Shown here in pieces: positions 17,081 through 25,783 of a stretch of 64,000 nt of DNA. Position numbers and translations under genes: made by a program. The notes beneath the pieces are model-generated. The model searched no databases. It saw only the letters and a program-made list of their open reading frames with translations, and had not been told where the DNA came from. This DNA is from Aureimonas sp. Leaf324 (GTDB lineage: Bacteria; Pseudomonadota; Alphaproteobacteria; Rhizobiales; Rhizobiaceae). The stretch lies in the NCBI RefSeq assembly GCF_001423245.1, contig NZ_LMOH01000008.1, forward strand, positions 974 to 64,973. The letters run 5' to 3'. The stretch's first letter is position 1, and each line of letters opens with the position of its first letter.

Positions 17081-18015
17081 GGCGCAAAGCCTTCCGGGGT
17101 CGGTTTCGCCGTCCAGGGCTTGAGTCCGAGCCCGGCGCGCCAGTGACGGGCGATCTCCTCGCGCCGCGCGAACCAGACGCCCTCCTGTGCCATCGCGTGG
17201 TCCAGAAAGGCCTCGAGCCCGCCGATCCGGGCGGGGCGTCCGATGATGCGCAGGTGAAGCCCGATCGAGAGCATGCGCGGCGCCTCTGCTCCTTCGGCGT
17301 AAAGCCGGTCGAAGGCTGCGCAACAGTAACGCGTGAAATCCTCGGCGAAGGTGAAGCCGCCGCGGTTGAAGAAGCGCATGTCGTTGGTGTCGAAGGCATA
17401 AGGAAGAACGACATGCGCCCTGTCACCGACGCCCGCCATGTAGGGAAGGTCGTCGTTGTAGGCGTTGGAATCGTAGAGGAAGCCGCCGTGCTCGACGAGA
17501 AGCGCGCGCGTGCGCTCGCTGGTGGCCGAGCGGGTGTGCCAGCCGACCGGCGGCGTTCCAGCCGCGTCCTCGATCGCCGCGACAGCCCGAGCGATGACGC
17601 GGCGCTCCTCGTCCTCGGCCATGTGGACGTGACGCTCCCAGCGCCAGCCGTGGGCCGCGACCTCGTGCCCATCGGCGACCGCTTCCTCGGCGATCCAAGG
17701 AGACAGAGCGAGCGCGCGGCCGTTGGCGTTCAACGTGGCGGCAAGCCCGCGCTCGGCAAGAGCCTTGCGGATGCGCGGCCATCCGGCGCGGGTGCCGTAC
17801 TCGAAGTGGCTCTCCATGCAAAGGTCGCGCGCGCCCTCGACCCCCTCCACCGCCTCGTAGATCGTCTCGTTGCGCTCGTCGCCCATGCCGAGCGAGAGTT
17901 CGGCCCCCTCCTCCACATTGACGACAAGTGATACGGCAAGCCGCGCGTCGCCGGGCCAGCGGATCGCGGGCGGGCGACCACGGTAGCCGGCGAAGTCGCG
18001 ATCCGCGGCACTCAT
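17077..18015 (-). CDS. PuuE-like polysaccharide-deacetylase-fold hydrolase, copy 2
   Basis: 312 residues. Same family as copy 1: LAATLNANGRALALSPWIAE, HEVAAHGWRWERHVHM, SNAYNDDLPY and LPYAFDTNDMRFF. The two copies align along their whole length but differ at many positions, so the duplication is old or they were recruited separately and probably act on different substrates or stereoisomers. Its ATG overlaps the BtpA-family stop and its stop overlaps the copy 1 start. Cytoplasmic, as no signal peptide is seen. Confidence 0.88.
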   Translation of the reverse strand: MSAADRDFAGYRGRPPAIRWPGDARLAVSLVVNVEEGAELSLGMGDERNETIYEAVEGVEGARDLCMESHFEYGTRAGWPRIRKALAERGLAATLNANGRALALSPWIAEEAVADGHEVAAHGWRWERHVHMAEDEERRVIARAVAAIEDAAGTPPVGWHTRSATSERTRALLVEHGGFLYDSNAYNDDLPYMAGVGDRAHVVLPYAFDTNDMRFFNRGGFTFAEDFTRYCCAAFDRLYAEGAEAPRMLSIGLHLRIIGRPARIGGLEAFLDHAMAQEGVWFARREEIARHWRAGLGLKPWTAKPTPEGFAP

Positions 18016-18803
18016 GCGCCGTGCACCGCGTCGACGAGGCGCCGGGCCTTCTCGGTGTCCCAGTGAAGGAGATCGGTGGGTCCCGCGCCCTGTCGCATGA
18101 GGTCCGTCGAGACGATGGCGCCGTCCGCGACGGCCAGCGTCTCGGCGATGTTCTCGCTCGTCACGCTGCCGCCGAGAAGGATCGGTCGCGTGACGCCGGC
18201 GGCCTTGGCGGCGCGGATGCGCGAGAGACTTTCGGAAAAGGTCGCGCCGGTGATCACGAGCCCGTCCGCACCGAACTTTACCGCCCCTTTGGCCGCCTCT
18301 TCGGGGCTGACGTCGATCAGCGGCATGCAGGTCCGGTCGAACACGTCGGCGAGGATCGCGATGTCGTCGCGCCGCATCTGGTGGCGATAGGTGCGCGCCT
18401 CCACCGCAAGCGGCCCGCGCGTACCCTCAAGCGTCATCGCCGCGCCGACGAAGATTTTGAGGCGCACGAAGTCGGCGCCGCTGGCGTGGGCGATAGCGAG
18501 CGGGGCGATGGCGTCGTGTGCCTGGACGATGATGCCAAGCGAGATTGCCGGGTTCTCGCGCTTCATGACGCGCCCGAGCGTAGCGGTGATGGCGATCGTC
18601 TCGGCAGTCGCGGGTCCTTTCTGGCGCGTCTGGTCCTGCAGCATGATCCGGCGGATGCCGGTTTCAAGGAAGACTTCCGTGTTGGCGAGGACGTAGTCTT
18701 CCAGGAAGCCCATGGACATGTCGCGCCGCACCGAAAGGTCGGGAAGGTGGAGCGCGGCGACGATGAAGGGATCGGCGGCGGCGTCGGCGGGAAAGAAGCT
18801 CAT
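18012..18803 (-). CDS. BtpA/SgcQ-family protein
   Basis: 263 residues from ATG 18803, overlapping the PfkB stop by ATGA. It reads as a TIM-barrel BtpA/SgcQ protein: ALHLPDLSVRRDMSMGFLED, RRIMLQDQTRQKGPATAET, FVRLKIFVGAAM, ADGLVITGATF and PILLGGSVTSENIAE, the last two resembling a phosphate-binding barrel end. Family members occur in sugar and nucleoside gene clusters (SgcQ in an E. coli PTS cluster) and lack a firmly known reaction. In this operon it could cleave a phosphorylated glycoside or act on the sugar phosphate released by the SIS proteins. Confidence 0.85.
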   Translation of the reverse strand: MSFFPADAAADPFIVAALHLPDLSVRRDMSMGFLEDYVLANTEVFLETGIRRIMLQDQTRQKGPATAETIAITATLGRVMKRENPAISLGIIVQAHDAIAPLAIAHASGADFVRLKIFVGAAMTLEGTRGPLAVEARTYRHQMRRDDIAILADVFDRTCMPLIDVSPEEAAKGAVKFGADGLVITGATFSESLSRIRAAKAAGVTRPILLGGSVTSENIAETLAVADGAIVSTDLMRQGAGPTDLLHWDTEKARRLVDAVHGA

Positions 18804-19858
18804 GCGGGATCCAGTTGGGCAAGCGGCGCCCGCAGGCGCCCGGAAAGCTGGGGGTCGAGGGTCTCGACCAGGGCGAGGAGGCGGGTGTGCGCGGCGCGGC
18901 GGGACGTTTCGGCGAGGTGGAACGGCCCGAAGGCCTCGACGGCGAAGGAGGCCGATACCGTCCCAAGGCACGCGGCCAGGATCGGATTGCCGGTCAGCGC
19001 CAGCCCGGCGAGGACGCCGCCGCAGAAGGCGTCGCCCGCCCCGGTCGGATCGATCGCGGCGACCGGTGCGACCGGGACGGCGACGGGCTCGGCCTCCCCC
19101 TCCTGCACCAGCGATCCCCTGGCGCCGAGCTTGGCGATGAGGAGCGCCGGACCGAGGGCGCGCAGGGCCCGGAGCGCGCCTGGCGGCGGTGCGCCCGGAA
19201 CCAGTTCCGCAAGTTCCTTCTCGCTCGGCAAGAAACAGCCGAGGCGGTTCATCAGGCCGGCCGCATCGGCGCGAAGGTCCACCGCGTTGGAGCCGGGATC
19301 GAGCGTGACGATGCGGCCGCCGACGACGAGGCCGTCCGCCATGGCGCGTTGCTCGGCCACGCGATTGGCGGCGAGATGGACGCCCCGCGCGCCGCGCCAT
19401 CCTTCGGGCACGTCGGCAAGGCGCACCGGATGGCGGCGGCGGAACGCGGCGAAGGTCGCGCCCCCGCCCGTGCGCGACGCCAGAGCCCGCTCCAGTCCGG
19501 CGACCGCGTCCGGCGTCAGCCGTGTGCCCGCCGGGGCCGGGAGCGGATCGGCGAGCGGTGCGTGGAGATGATCGCGGCGGCTTCCGTCGGGGCGATAGAA
19601 GAACCACTCGCCCTCCTCCACCGTCTCGGCCTCGTGGCGGACGCCGGCCAGATCAATTCCCGCCCTTGAGAGGCGCTCGAGATGCGCCGCCGGGTAGTTC
19701 GCCGGCACGCGGCCGACAATCCCGACGCCCTCCATCCAAAGCCGCGCACCGGCGGCGGAGTAGACGGCGTTTCCGCCCATCGTCAGGAGACCGAGCGTGC
19801 CGTCGGCGGCCACGACCGTGTCGAGGATGATGCCGCCAGCCGTGAAGAGTCGCACCAT
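18800..19858 (-). CDS. PfkB-family carbohydrate/nucleoside kinase, copy 1
   Basis: 352 residues. Ribokinase-fold features are the N-terminal GGNAVYSAAGARLWMEGVGI strand, and the C-terminal anion-hole and catalytic motif DPTGAGDAFCGGVLAG containing the general-base Asp. It phosphorylates a sugar, nucleoside or glycated amine. Its partner is probably one of the SIS proteins: SIS 1 lies six bases upstream in the same transcript. The pairing PfkB + SIS is known from fructoselysine catabolism (FrlD kinase, FrlB deglycase), but close identity to Frl proteins is not claimed. Confidence 0.9.
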   Translation of the reverse strand: MVRLFTAGGIILDTVVAADGTLGLLTMGGNAVYSAAGARLWMEGVGIVGRVPANYPAAHLERLSRAGIDLAGVRHEAETVEEGEWFFYRPDGSRRDHLHAPLADPLPAPAGTRLTPDAVAGLERALASRTGGGATFAAFRRRHPVRLADVPEGWRGARGVHLAANRVAEQRAMADGLVVGGRIVTLDPGSNAVDLRADAAGLMNRLGCFLPSEKELAELVPGAPPPGALRALRALGPALLIAKLGARGSLVQEGEAEPVAVPVAPVAAIDPTGAGDAFCGGVLAGLALTGNPILAACLGTVSASFAVEAFGPFHLAETSRRAAHTRLLALVETLDPQLSGRLRAPLAQLDPA

Positions 19859-19864
19859 CGGCGA

Positions 19865-20980
19865 TCAGGCCGCCGCGCGCGCGGGTGCGCCGAGGCCGCG
19901 CGCGGCCCGGGCGAGCGCGAAATGGTAGGCGAAGAGCTGCAGCGGGAGGATCGAGAGCATCGGCGCCAGCGCCGCCGAGGTTCTCGGCAACCGGATGGTC
20001 TCGGCCGCACGGGCTTCGATCTCGGGCGCGGGCTCCGACAGGATGGCGAGAAGCGGGCCGCCCGCATGCTCGGCGACGAGCGCCGTGTCGAGCGCCCGCT
20101 CGAGGCTCACCGCATCGCTCGCCACGACGACGATCGGGTCGCCCGCCTTCTGCGAGCGATAATGGTGGTACTCCTCCAGCGGCATCGCGAAGGCATGGAT
20201 GGGAGAGAGTTCGCGCAACTTCGCCGCGCCGATCGAGGCGGCGGCGAAGTTGGGGCCGAGCCCCGCGAAGAGCACGAGGTCCCGGGTTGCCCAGCGCTCG
20301 GCGATCGCGGCGACCGGCGCTTCCAGTTCCGGCGAGATGCGCTCTATGATGTCGGGCAAAGCGGCGAGTTCCGCGCTCAGCGCTTCCGCCCCCTCTCCGT
20401 TGCCGGTCACCGCTGCGCCCAGCGCGACGAGCAGCGCCATCGTGGCGTTGGTGGATTGCGTTGGCCAGCCCTTGCGCGTCGCATGCACCATCAGCGCCGC
20501 GTCGAACTGCGTGAGGATCGGGCTGCCTTCGGTGTTCGAGATCCCGATGCAGAACGCTCCGCGCTCGTGCGCCGCCCGGAGCGCCGCCATCACTGCCGGC
20601 GTGTTGCCGCCCGACGAGATGCCGACGCACAACGTCCCCTCCCCCCCAACCCGGGCACCGTAAGCGGCGAAATCGAGAGCCTGCGCCCCCTCGACCGGCA
20701 ATCCGGTCAGGGTCTCTAGCGCGTACCGCATCGCCGCGCCCGCGAACCACGAGTCGCCACAGCCGGCGATCACGATCCGGTTGAAGGCGCGTCCGGCAAA
20801 GACGTCGACGAGTGCCGAGAGTGGCCCTTTCGCCGCGGCCAGGGTCTCGCGGATGGCCGCACCCTGGCCTGCGAACTCCGCGCGTGTTCGCTCGACGCGC
20901 GCCAGGCGCGCCGGATCGTTTGGGGTGTCGCGGGAGGGCTCGGCGACGAGGCTCTTCAGGCGTTCTGTGAAGTCGGTCAT
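19865..20980 (-). CDS. SIS-domain sugar isomerase/deglycase, copy 1
   Basis: 371 residues with two SIS domains, as in the isomerase half of GlmS, AgaS and FrlB. The first sugar-phosphate loop reads GISSGGNTPAVMAAL after AGCGDSWFAGAAMRY; the second domain has FAGLGPNFAAASIGAAKLRE and MPLEEYHHYRSQKAGDP, where the Glu-Glu/His region sits at the active site in family members. There is no glutaminase domain, so it would release or rearrange an amine on a sugar 6-phosphate. It lies between the transporter genes and PfkB 1. Confidence 0.88.
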   Translation of the reverse strand: MTDFTERLKSLVAEPSRDTPNDPARLARVERTRAEFAGQGAAIRETLAAAKGPLSALVDVFAGRAFNRIVIAGCGDSWFAGAAMRYALETLTGLPVEGAQALDFAAYGARVGGEGTLCVGISSGGNTPAVMAALRAAHERGAFCIGISNTEGSPILTQFDAALMVHATRKGWPTQSTNATMALLVALGAAVTGNGEGAEALSAELAALPDIIERISPELEAPVAAIAERWATRDLVLFAGLGPNFAAASIGAAKLRELSPIHAFAMPLEEYHHYRSQKAGDPIVVVASDAVSLERALDTALVAEHAGGPLLAILSEPAPEIEARAAETIRLPRTSAALAPMLSILPLQLFAYHFALARAARGLGAPARAAA

Positions 20981-21007
20981 GCTGGTTTTCTTCGGTTCAG
21001 TGGGATG

Positions 21008-21826
21008 TCAGCGGCCGAGGCGATCGAGGCCGACGGCCTTGGCGATCACCAGCATGACGAGGAAGGACAGGCCGATCTCGAGGGCCGAGATCGCGGCGAT
21101 GATCGGCGAGGAGTCGAACTGGACGAGGTAGTAGAGCTCCACCGGCAGCGGCCGGGCGCGCACGTCCGACGTGAACAGGGAGACCGTGACGTTGTCGAAC
21201 GCCTCGATGAAGGTGAAGGCTGCAGCCGCAAAAGCGGCCGGCGCGATCTGTGGCAGCGTCACGCGACGGAACGTCGTGAGCTTGCCCGCACCCAAGTTGG
21301 CGCTCGCCTCGTCGAGCAGCGGGTCGAGGCCGGACAGCCGCGCCATCACGATGCGCACCACGAAGGGCAGGCAGAACACCGACAGCGACAGGACGAGCAT
21401 CAGGTCCGAAGCGCGGAAGGCGATGTAGGCGCCGAAGAACAGCGAGGCGATGCCGATCACCATGCCCGGCATCATCTGCGGCGACAGGAGGAAGGCGTTG
21501 AGCCCGGCCTTGCCGAGGAAGCGGCCGCGCACGCTGGCAAAGGCCGCGGGCACGCCGAGCGCGAGGCAGATCAGCATCACGATCACCGAGATGCGCAGCG
21601 AGACCCAGACGGAATCGATGAGCTGCTGGTTCTGAAACACGGCGGCATACCAGCGCCATGAGAAGCCCGAGGGCGGGAAGGCGATATAGGCGCGTGGCTC
21701 GAACGAGATCGCGATCACGATGAGGCTGGGCGCCACCAGGAGAAGCACCGAGAATGCGGTCAGCGCGATGAAACCGGCTCGCGCCATGCGGTCGCCGGCG
21801 GTGGAGATCTGGCGGAGCGCGCTCAT
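21008..21826 (-). CDS. PotC-like ABC transporter permease
   Basis: 272 residues starting at ATG 21826 (MSALRQISTAGDRMARAG), overlapping the preceding permease stop. It has six predicted membrane segments and the EAA loop (LDEASANLGAGKLTTFRRVT), as in PotC/YdcV permeases that carry polyamines, opines and other small organic cations. It pairs with the 21823 permease and the 22730 ATPase. Confidence 0.92.
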   Translation of the reverse strand: MSALRQISTAGDRMARAGFIALTAFSVLLLVAPSLIVIAISFEPRAYIAFPPSGFSWRWYAAVFQNQQLIDSVWVSLRISVIVMLICLALGVPAAFASVRGRFLGKAGLNAFLLSPQMMPGMVIGIASLFFGAYIAFRASDLMLVLSLSVFCLPFVVRIVMARLSGLDPLLDEASANLGAGKLTTFRRVTLPQIAPAAFAAAAFTFIEAFDNVTVSLFTSDVRARPLPVELYYLVQFDSSPIIAAISALEIGLSFLVMLVIAKAVGLDRLGR

Positions 21827-22737
21827 CGACGGACCTCGTTCCAGCGGGTGAGGCGATTGCCCATTGCGACGATCGCGAACACTAACACGAAGCAGGTCGA
21901 CAGGAGGAGCGTGGCAAGCGCCGCGCCGCGCGACCAGTCGAGCACCACGATCGTCTGCTCGTAGACCTGCACGGCAAGCGTCGAATAGTTGCCGCCCCCA
22001 AGGAGCTGCGGGATGATGAAGTTCGTGTAGGACACCGCAAAGACGAGCGCGAAGCCTGCGACGATCGCCGGCATCGACATCGGCACCACGACGCGGAAGA
22101 AGGTCGAGACCTCGCTCGCCCCAAGGTTCAGCGACGCCTCTTCGAACCGTCGGTCGCGCTCGGACAGGACCGCCAGAAGCGGCAGGATCATGAACGGCAG
22201 ATGGATCTGCGTCATGCCGATCACCACGGCGGTCGAGGTGTTCAGAAGTTGCAGTGGCTGGTCGACGATTCCGAGCGAGAGAAGAGTCTGGTTGAGGAGA
22301 CCACGCCGGCCGCCCAGAACGACGATCCAGGCATAGGTTCGCACCAGCGCGCTGGTCAGAAGCGGCGAGATGATCGCCACGAGGAGGAGCGTGCGCGCGA
22401 TCCCCTTGAGATGCCCGTAGGCGTAGGCCACGGGATAGGCGAAGACGAGCGTCAGCGTGGTCGACACGACGGCGATCCAGAAGGAGCGCCACATCAGGCG
22501 CCAGACCAGGGGGTCGGACAGGACTCCTGCCATATGCGCGAGGGTGAAGCCCTCCTCGCCGATGGCGCCGCGATCGATGGTCACGAACCCGAAGGCGAGC
22601 AGCGTGACGATCGGCGCGACCATGAAGACGGCGAGATAGAGCACCGCAGGTACCGCTGGCCAGAAGCCCCCACCGTCGAGGAACGACGCCAGCGATAAGC
22701 CGCGCCGGCGCGGCGGCGTCAGGGTGGCGTCAACCAT
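21823..22737 (-). CDS. PotB-like ABC transporter permease
   Basis: 304 residues with an N-terminal cytoplasmic tail (MVDATLTPPRRRG), six predicted membrane segments and an EAA loop (FEEASLNLGASEVSTFFRV). It is the first of the two permease subunits of this PotABCD/opine-type importer. It overlaps the ATPase gene by eight bases and the second permease by four. Confidence 0.92.
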   Translation of the reverse strand: MVDATLTPPRRRGLSLASFLDGGGFWPAVPAVLYLAVFMVAPIVTLLAFGFVTIDRGAIGEEGFTLAHMAGVLSDPLVWRLMWRSFWIAVVSTTLTLVFAYPVAYAYGHLKGIARTLLLVAIISPLLTSALVRTYAWIVVLGGRRGLLNQTLLSLGIVDQPLQLLNTSTAVVIGMTQIHLPFMILPLLAVLSERDRRFEEASLNLGASEVSTFFRVVVPMSMPAIVAGFALVFAVSYTNFIIPQLLGGGNYSTLAVQVYEQTIVVLDWSRGAALATLLLSTCFVLVFAIVAMGNRLTRWNEVRR

Positions 22738-23791
22738 GAGCGGTCCCCCCTTGCGCTCCGCGACCGGGCAGGAGCACAGCGGAGGCCTCGTCGCGGATCC
22801 GCGCCGTGACGCGGGTGCCCGGTTCGAGCGGCGCCCGGCCCGCCTGTCGCGGAATGGCCGCGCGGATCGGCTCGCGGAGACCGCAGTCGATCTCGTACTC
22901 GATCACCGGGCCGAGCGCCGTCGAGAAGCCGATCGTGCCGGACCAGCCCGCGACATCGCCGCCAACGATCTCGATATTCTCGGGCCGCGCGACGAGGGTG
23001 GCGGGACCATCGGGAAGCTCGGTCGCGATCGGCTGGGGCGAGCGCGTGCGCCCACCCGCGACCTCGGTCGGCAGAAGATTGGCGCGGCCGATGAAGTCGG
23101 CCACGAAGTCCGTGCGCGGTCGGTCGTAGATGTCGAGCGGGGCGCCGAGCTGCTCGATGCGCCCGCCCCGCATGATGGCGATGCGATCGGACAACGTCAT
23201 CGCCTCCTGCTGATCGTGGGTCACGAAGATCGAGGTGATCCCGACGCGGTCGATCAGCTTGCGCAGCTCGATCTGCATGGACAGGCGCAGCTGGGCGTCG
23301 AGCGCATTGAAAGGCTCGTCGAGGAGCAGCACCTCGGGCTCCAGCACGAGGGAACGCGCGATCGCCACACGCTGCTGCTGCCCGCCGGACAGCTGCTTGG
23401 GAAAGCGATCGGCGAACGCGCCAAGTGCGATCAGCGACAGCGCCTCGTCGACGCGCCGGCGGATTTCTTCTCGGGGTCGGCGTCGGATCGTGAGACCGTA
23501 GGCAATGTTGTCGCGGATGGTGAGGTGCGGAAACAGTGCGTAATTCTGGAAGACGTATCCGACGTCGCGCCGGTTGGGCGGCAGGCGCGAGATATCCTGA
23601 CCGTTGACGAGGATGCGCCCGGCGTCCGGCTGCAGGAACCCGGCGATCGAGCGCAGAAGCGTCGTCTTTCCGCAACCCGACGGCCCGAGGAGGGTGACGA
23701 CCTGCCCCTTCTCGACGGCCAAGTGGCAGGACTGGAGGACCTTGAGCGCACCGAACTCCTTCGACACGTTCTCGATGACAAGCTGACTCAT
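22730..23791 (-). CDS. PotA-like ABC transporter ATP-binding protein
   Basis: 353 residues. Walker A GPSGCGKTTLL, Q-loop YVFQNYALFPH, signature LSGGQQQRVAIARSL, Walker B VLLLDEPFNALD and the H-loop IFVTHDQQEAM are intact; the C-terminal part (about 240-353) is a TOBE regulatory domain. It drives the 21008/21823 permeases. Its ATG overlaps the upstream PfkB stop (ATGA). Confidence 0.94.
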   Translation of the reverse strand: MSQLVIENVSKEFGALKVLQSCHLAVEKGQVVTLLGPSGCGKTTLLRSIAGFLQPDAGRILVNGQDISRLPPNRRDVGYVFQNYALFPHLTIRDNIAYGLTIRRRPREEIRRRVDEALSLIALGAFADRFPKQLSGGQQQRVAIARSLVLEPEVLLLDEPFNALDAQLRLSMQIELRKLIDRVGITSIFVTHDQQEAMTLSDRIAIMRGGRIEQLGAPLDIYDRPRTDFVADFIGRANLLPTEVAGGRTRSPQPIATELPDGPATLVARPENIEIVGGDVAGWSGTIGFSTALGPVIEYEIDCGLREPIRAAIPRQAGRAPLEPGTRVTARIRDEASAVLLPGRGAQGGTAHG

Positions 23792-24693
23792 CGGGACGAA
23801 GCTCCCTGGCTGATGCGATGGATAGGTTCTGGCGCGAGGGCACTGCAGAGGGCCGAAGCCCCATGGCCGGAAACCGTGCGGGTCCCGACCGTCAGAGCCA
23901 CAGGGACGGCCGCGACGAGATCGCGCGTTCCCACCCAGGCTGCGGCGAGTGCGCCCACCGTTGCGTCGCCCGCGCCCGTCGGGTCGAGAACGCAGGCCCT
24001 GGGCGCCAGCACGCTCCAGGCTGCGGCACGGCCCGCTTCGACGCAGAAGGCGCCTTCGGCACCGCGCTTCTGAACGACGGCCGGTCCGAGGGCCGCCAGG
24101 TGACGGGCCGCCGCGTCGTCATCGACGCCCGGCAGGAGAAGACGCGTTTCCTCGCGGCTCGGGGCGAGCACGGTGAGGTTCGGAACGAGCGCAAGGATCG
24201 ACTGTCGATCCTGCGAGACGAACGCCTCGCTGAGGTCGGCGATCACCGGACGCTCCGCCCGGGCGGCGGCTTCAACGAACTCGCCGAGCGCCTGCGACGG
24301 CATCGGGCAGGCGACGACAGCATCGTAGCGGGACAGCTCGCCGGGTGGTCGAGGGGCGTGGTCTCGGCCGGCTTCCCACCAGCGGGGATCGGCGAAGTGC
24401 TCGGACCGACGGGTCCCGTCCGCCGCATGGATGATGCGCGTCCAGCGCGAGGGGGCCGACTGCCTTGCAACATGCGGCAGCTCGATCCCGGCACCTTGCA
24501 GTGCGTCGATCCAGCCTGCCGGGAAATCGTCGCCGATCGACACGCAGAGATCGACATCGGCGCCGAGTTGCCGCGCGCCGAGCGCGGCGTAGAGCGCGGC
24601 CCCACCGGCCTGGCGAGACGTCTCGCCGGACGCCTGGGTCACCTCGTCGAGCGAGAGGTATCCGGCAATCAGGATGCGGAGGCCCGTCGTCAT
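23788..24693 (-). CDS. PfkB-family kinase, copy 2
   Basis: 301 residues, shorter than copy 1. It starts MTTGLRILIAGYLSLDEVTQ, has GGAALYAALGARQLGADVDL, and ends with the catalytic DPTGAGDATVGALAAAW motif with the Asp base. Overall resemblance to copy 1 is limited to family motifs, so it is not a recent duplicate. It lies directly after SIS 2 (two-base gap), forming a second SIS-PfkB pair in the operon. Confidence 0.9.
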   Translation of the reverse strand: MTTGLRILIAGYLSLDEVTQASGETSRQAGGAALYAALGARQLGADVDLCVSIGDDFPAGWIDALQGAGIELPHVARQSAPSRWTRIIHAADGTRRSEHFADPRWWEAGRDHAPRPPGELSRYDAVVACPMPSQALGEFVEAAARAERPVIADLSEAFVSQDRQSILALVPNLTVLAPSREETRLLLPGVDDDAAARHLAALGPAVVQKRGAEGAFCVEAGRAAAWSVLAPRACVLDPTGAGDATVGALAAAWVGTRDLVAAVPVALTVGTRTVSGHGASALCSALAPEPIHRISQGASSR

Positions 24694-24695
24694 CG

Positions 24696-25778
24696 TCAGA
24701 GGCCCGTCCCAAGAAGGGAGCGGCGGGTCAGCATGCGGCTGACACGGAACCGCGTCTCGTCCCCCTTGAGATGGGCGCGCGTGTCGGGATCGAACCCGGT
24801 GGCTTTCGCCATCTCGTAGGCGAGGCGCTGCAGCGGCAGCGCGGAGACGAGCGGCGCCAGCACGGCATCGACGGGTGGCAGGGTCATGCGCCAGCGTGCG
24901 GTCTCGACGGGCGTTTCGGCGGTATCGATCGCGAGGGTCGGAACCCGAAGGACGGACAGGGCCCTTGCGGATTCCCGCGCGTATTCGGCCAGCACCGGGT
25001 GCGTCGAGAGGATCACCACGAGGTCGGTCTCGGGCATGGCCCAGTACTGGCTGTGGGCGAACTCCTCAAGCTCGCCGCTCCAGGCGGGAACGCGCGTCAG
25101 CTCGACCAGCTTGGCGGCCCCGTAGGCCGCCGTTCCGCGCTCGGCACCTGCCGCCAGGACGCGCACGCCCGATACAGGCTGCCGCACGACGGTTTCGGCA
25201 AGCGCCCCGACGACCGTCAACGCTTCGCTCTGGGCCGATGCAATCCCAGTCAGATCGAGGCGCGCCTCACCCGCCAGCCCTTCTGCCACCAGCATCAGGG
25301 CCACAAGCGTCGCGGTGTAGCTCGCCGTGCCGCACAGGAAGGGCGCGATATCGGGAAGGTCGAGCGAGATCCTGGTCCGGGCGATGGCGCCGAGCTTGCC
25401 GCCCTCCCCGTTAACGATGGCGAGGATCGGAAGCCCCCGCGCCTGCGCAAGGCGCGCGGCCTCCACGGTCCGGTCGACATTGCCCGACATGGAGATCGCA
25501 AGGATGCGATCACCGCTGCGCAGTTCATCGGCCCGCACGAGAAGGTCGAGCGGACCCACGACATGCCAGTCGAGCCCGAGGCGCGCGGCAAAACTCGACG
25601 CCGCCTCGCCGGCGAAGTGCCCGTCGCCGCAGCTCGTGACGACGACGCGGCCATCAGTGCGCCCGAGGCTCGCGCCCGCAGCGCGAAACTCGCCCCCCCG
25701 CCGGGCAAGCCCGCGGAGGACGGCGGGCTGACGACCGACGTCCTCGAGCATCGGGGAGTGTTGCACCATCATTCCCAT
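24696..25778 (-). CDS. SIS-domain sugar isomerase/deglycase, copy 2
   Basis: 360 residues from ATG 25778 (MGMMVQHSPMLEDVGRQPAV), five bases after the stop of the binding-protein gene; an ATG at 25769 is also possible. Two SIS domains: VVTSCGDGHFAGEAASSFAA with ISMSGNVDRTVEAARLA, and AAGAERGTAAYGAAKLVELT with GELEEFAHSQYW. Same architecture as copy 1 with only moderate similarity. Probably removes or moves an amine on a phosphorylated sugar made by the adjacent kinase. Confidence 0.88.
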   Translation of the reverse strand: MGMMVQHSPMLEDVGRQPAVLRGLARRGGEFRAAGASLGRTDGRVVVTSCGDGHFAGEAASSFAARLGLDWHVVGPLDLLVRADELRSGDRILAISMSGNVDRTVEAARLAQARGLPILAIVNGEGGKLGAIARTRISLDLPDIAPFLCGTASYTATLVALMLVAEGLAGEARLDLTGIASAQSEALTVVGALAETVVRQPVSGVRVLAAGAERGTAAYGAAKLVELTRVPAWSGELEEFAHSQYWAMPETDLVVILSTHPVLAEYARESARALSVLRVPTLAIDTAETPVETARWRMTLPPVDAVLAPLVSALPLQRLAYEMAKATGFDPDTRAHLKGDETRFRVSRMLTRRSLLGTGL

Positions 25779-25783
25779 CGAAG

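Noticed and set aside
19865-25778. Naming the SIS and PfkB genes frlB and frlD
   Set aside because: Only the family pairing matches; specific similarity to fructoselysine enzymes cannot be judged by eye.
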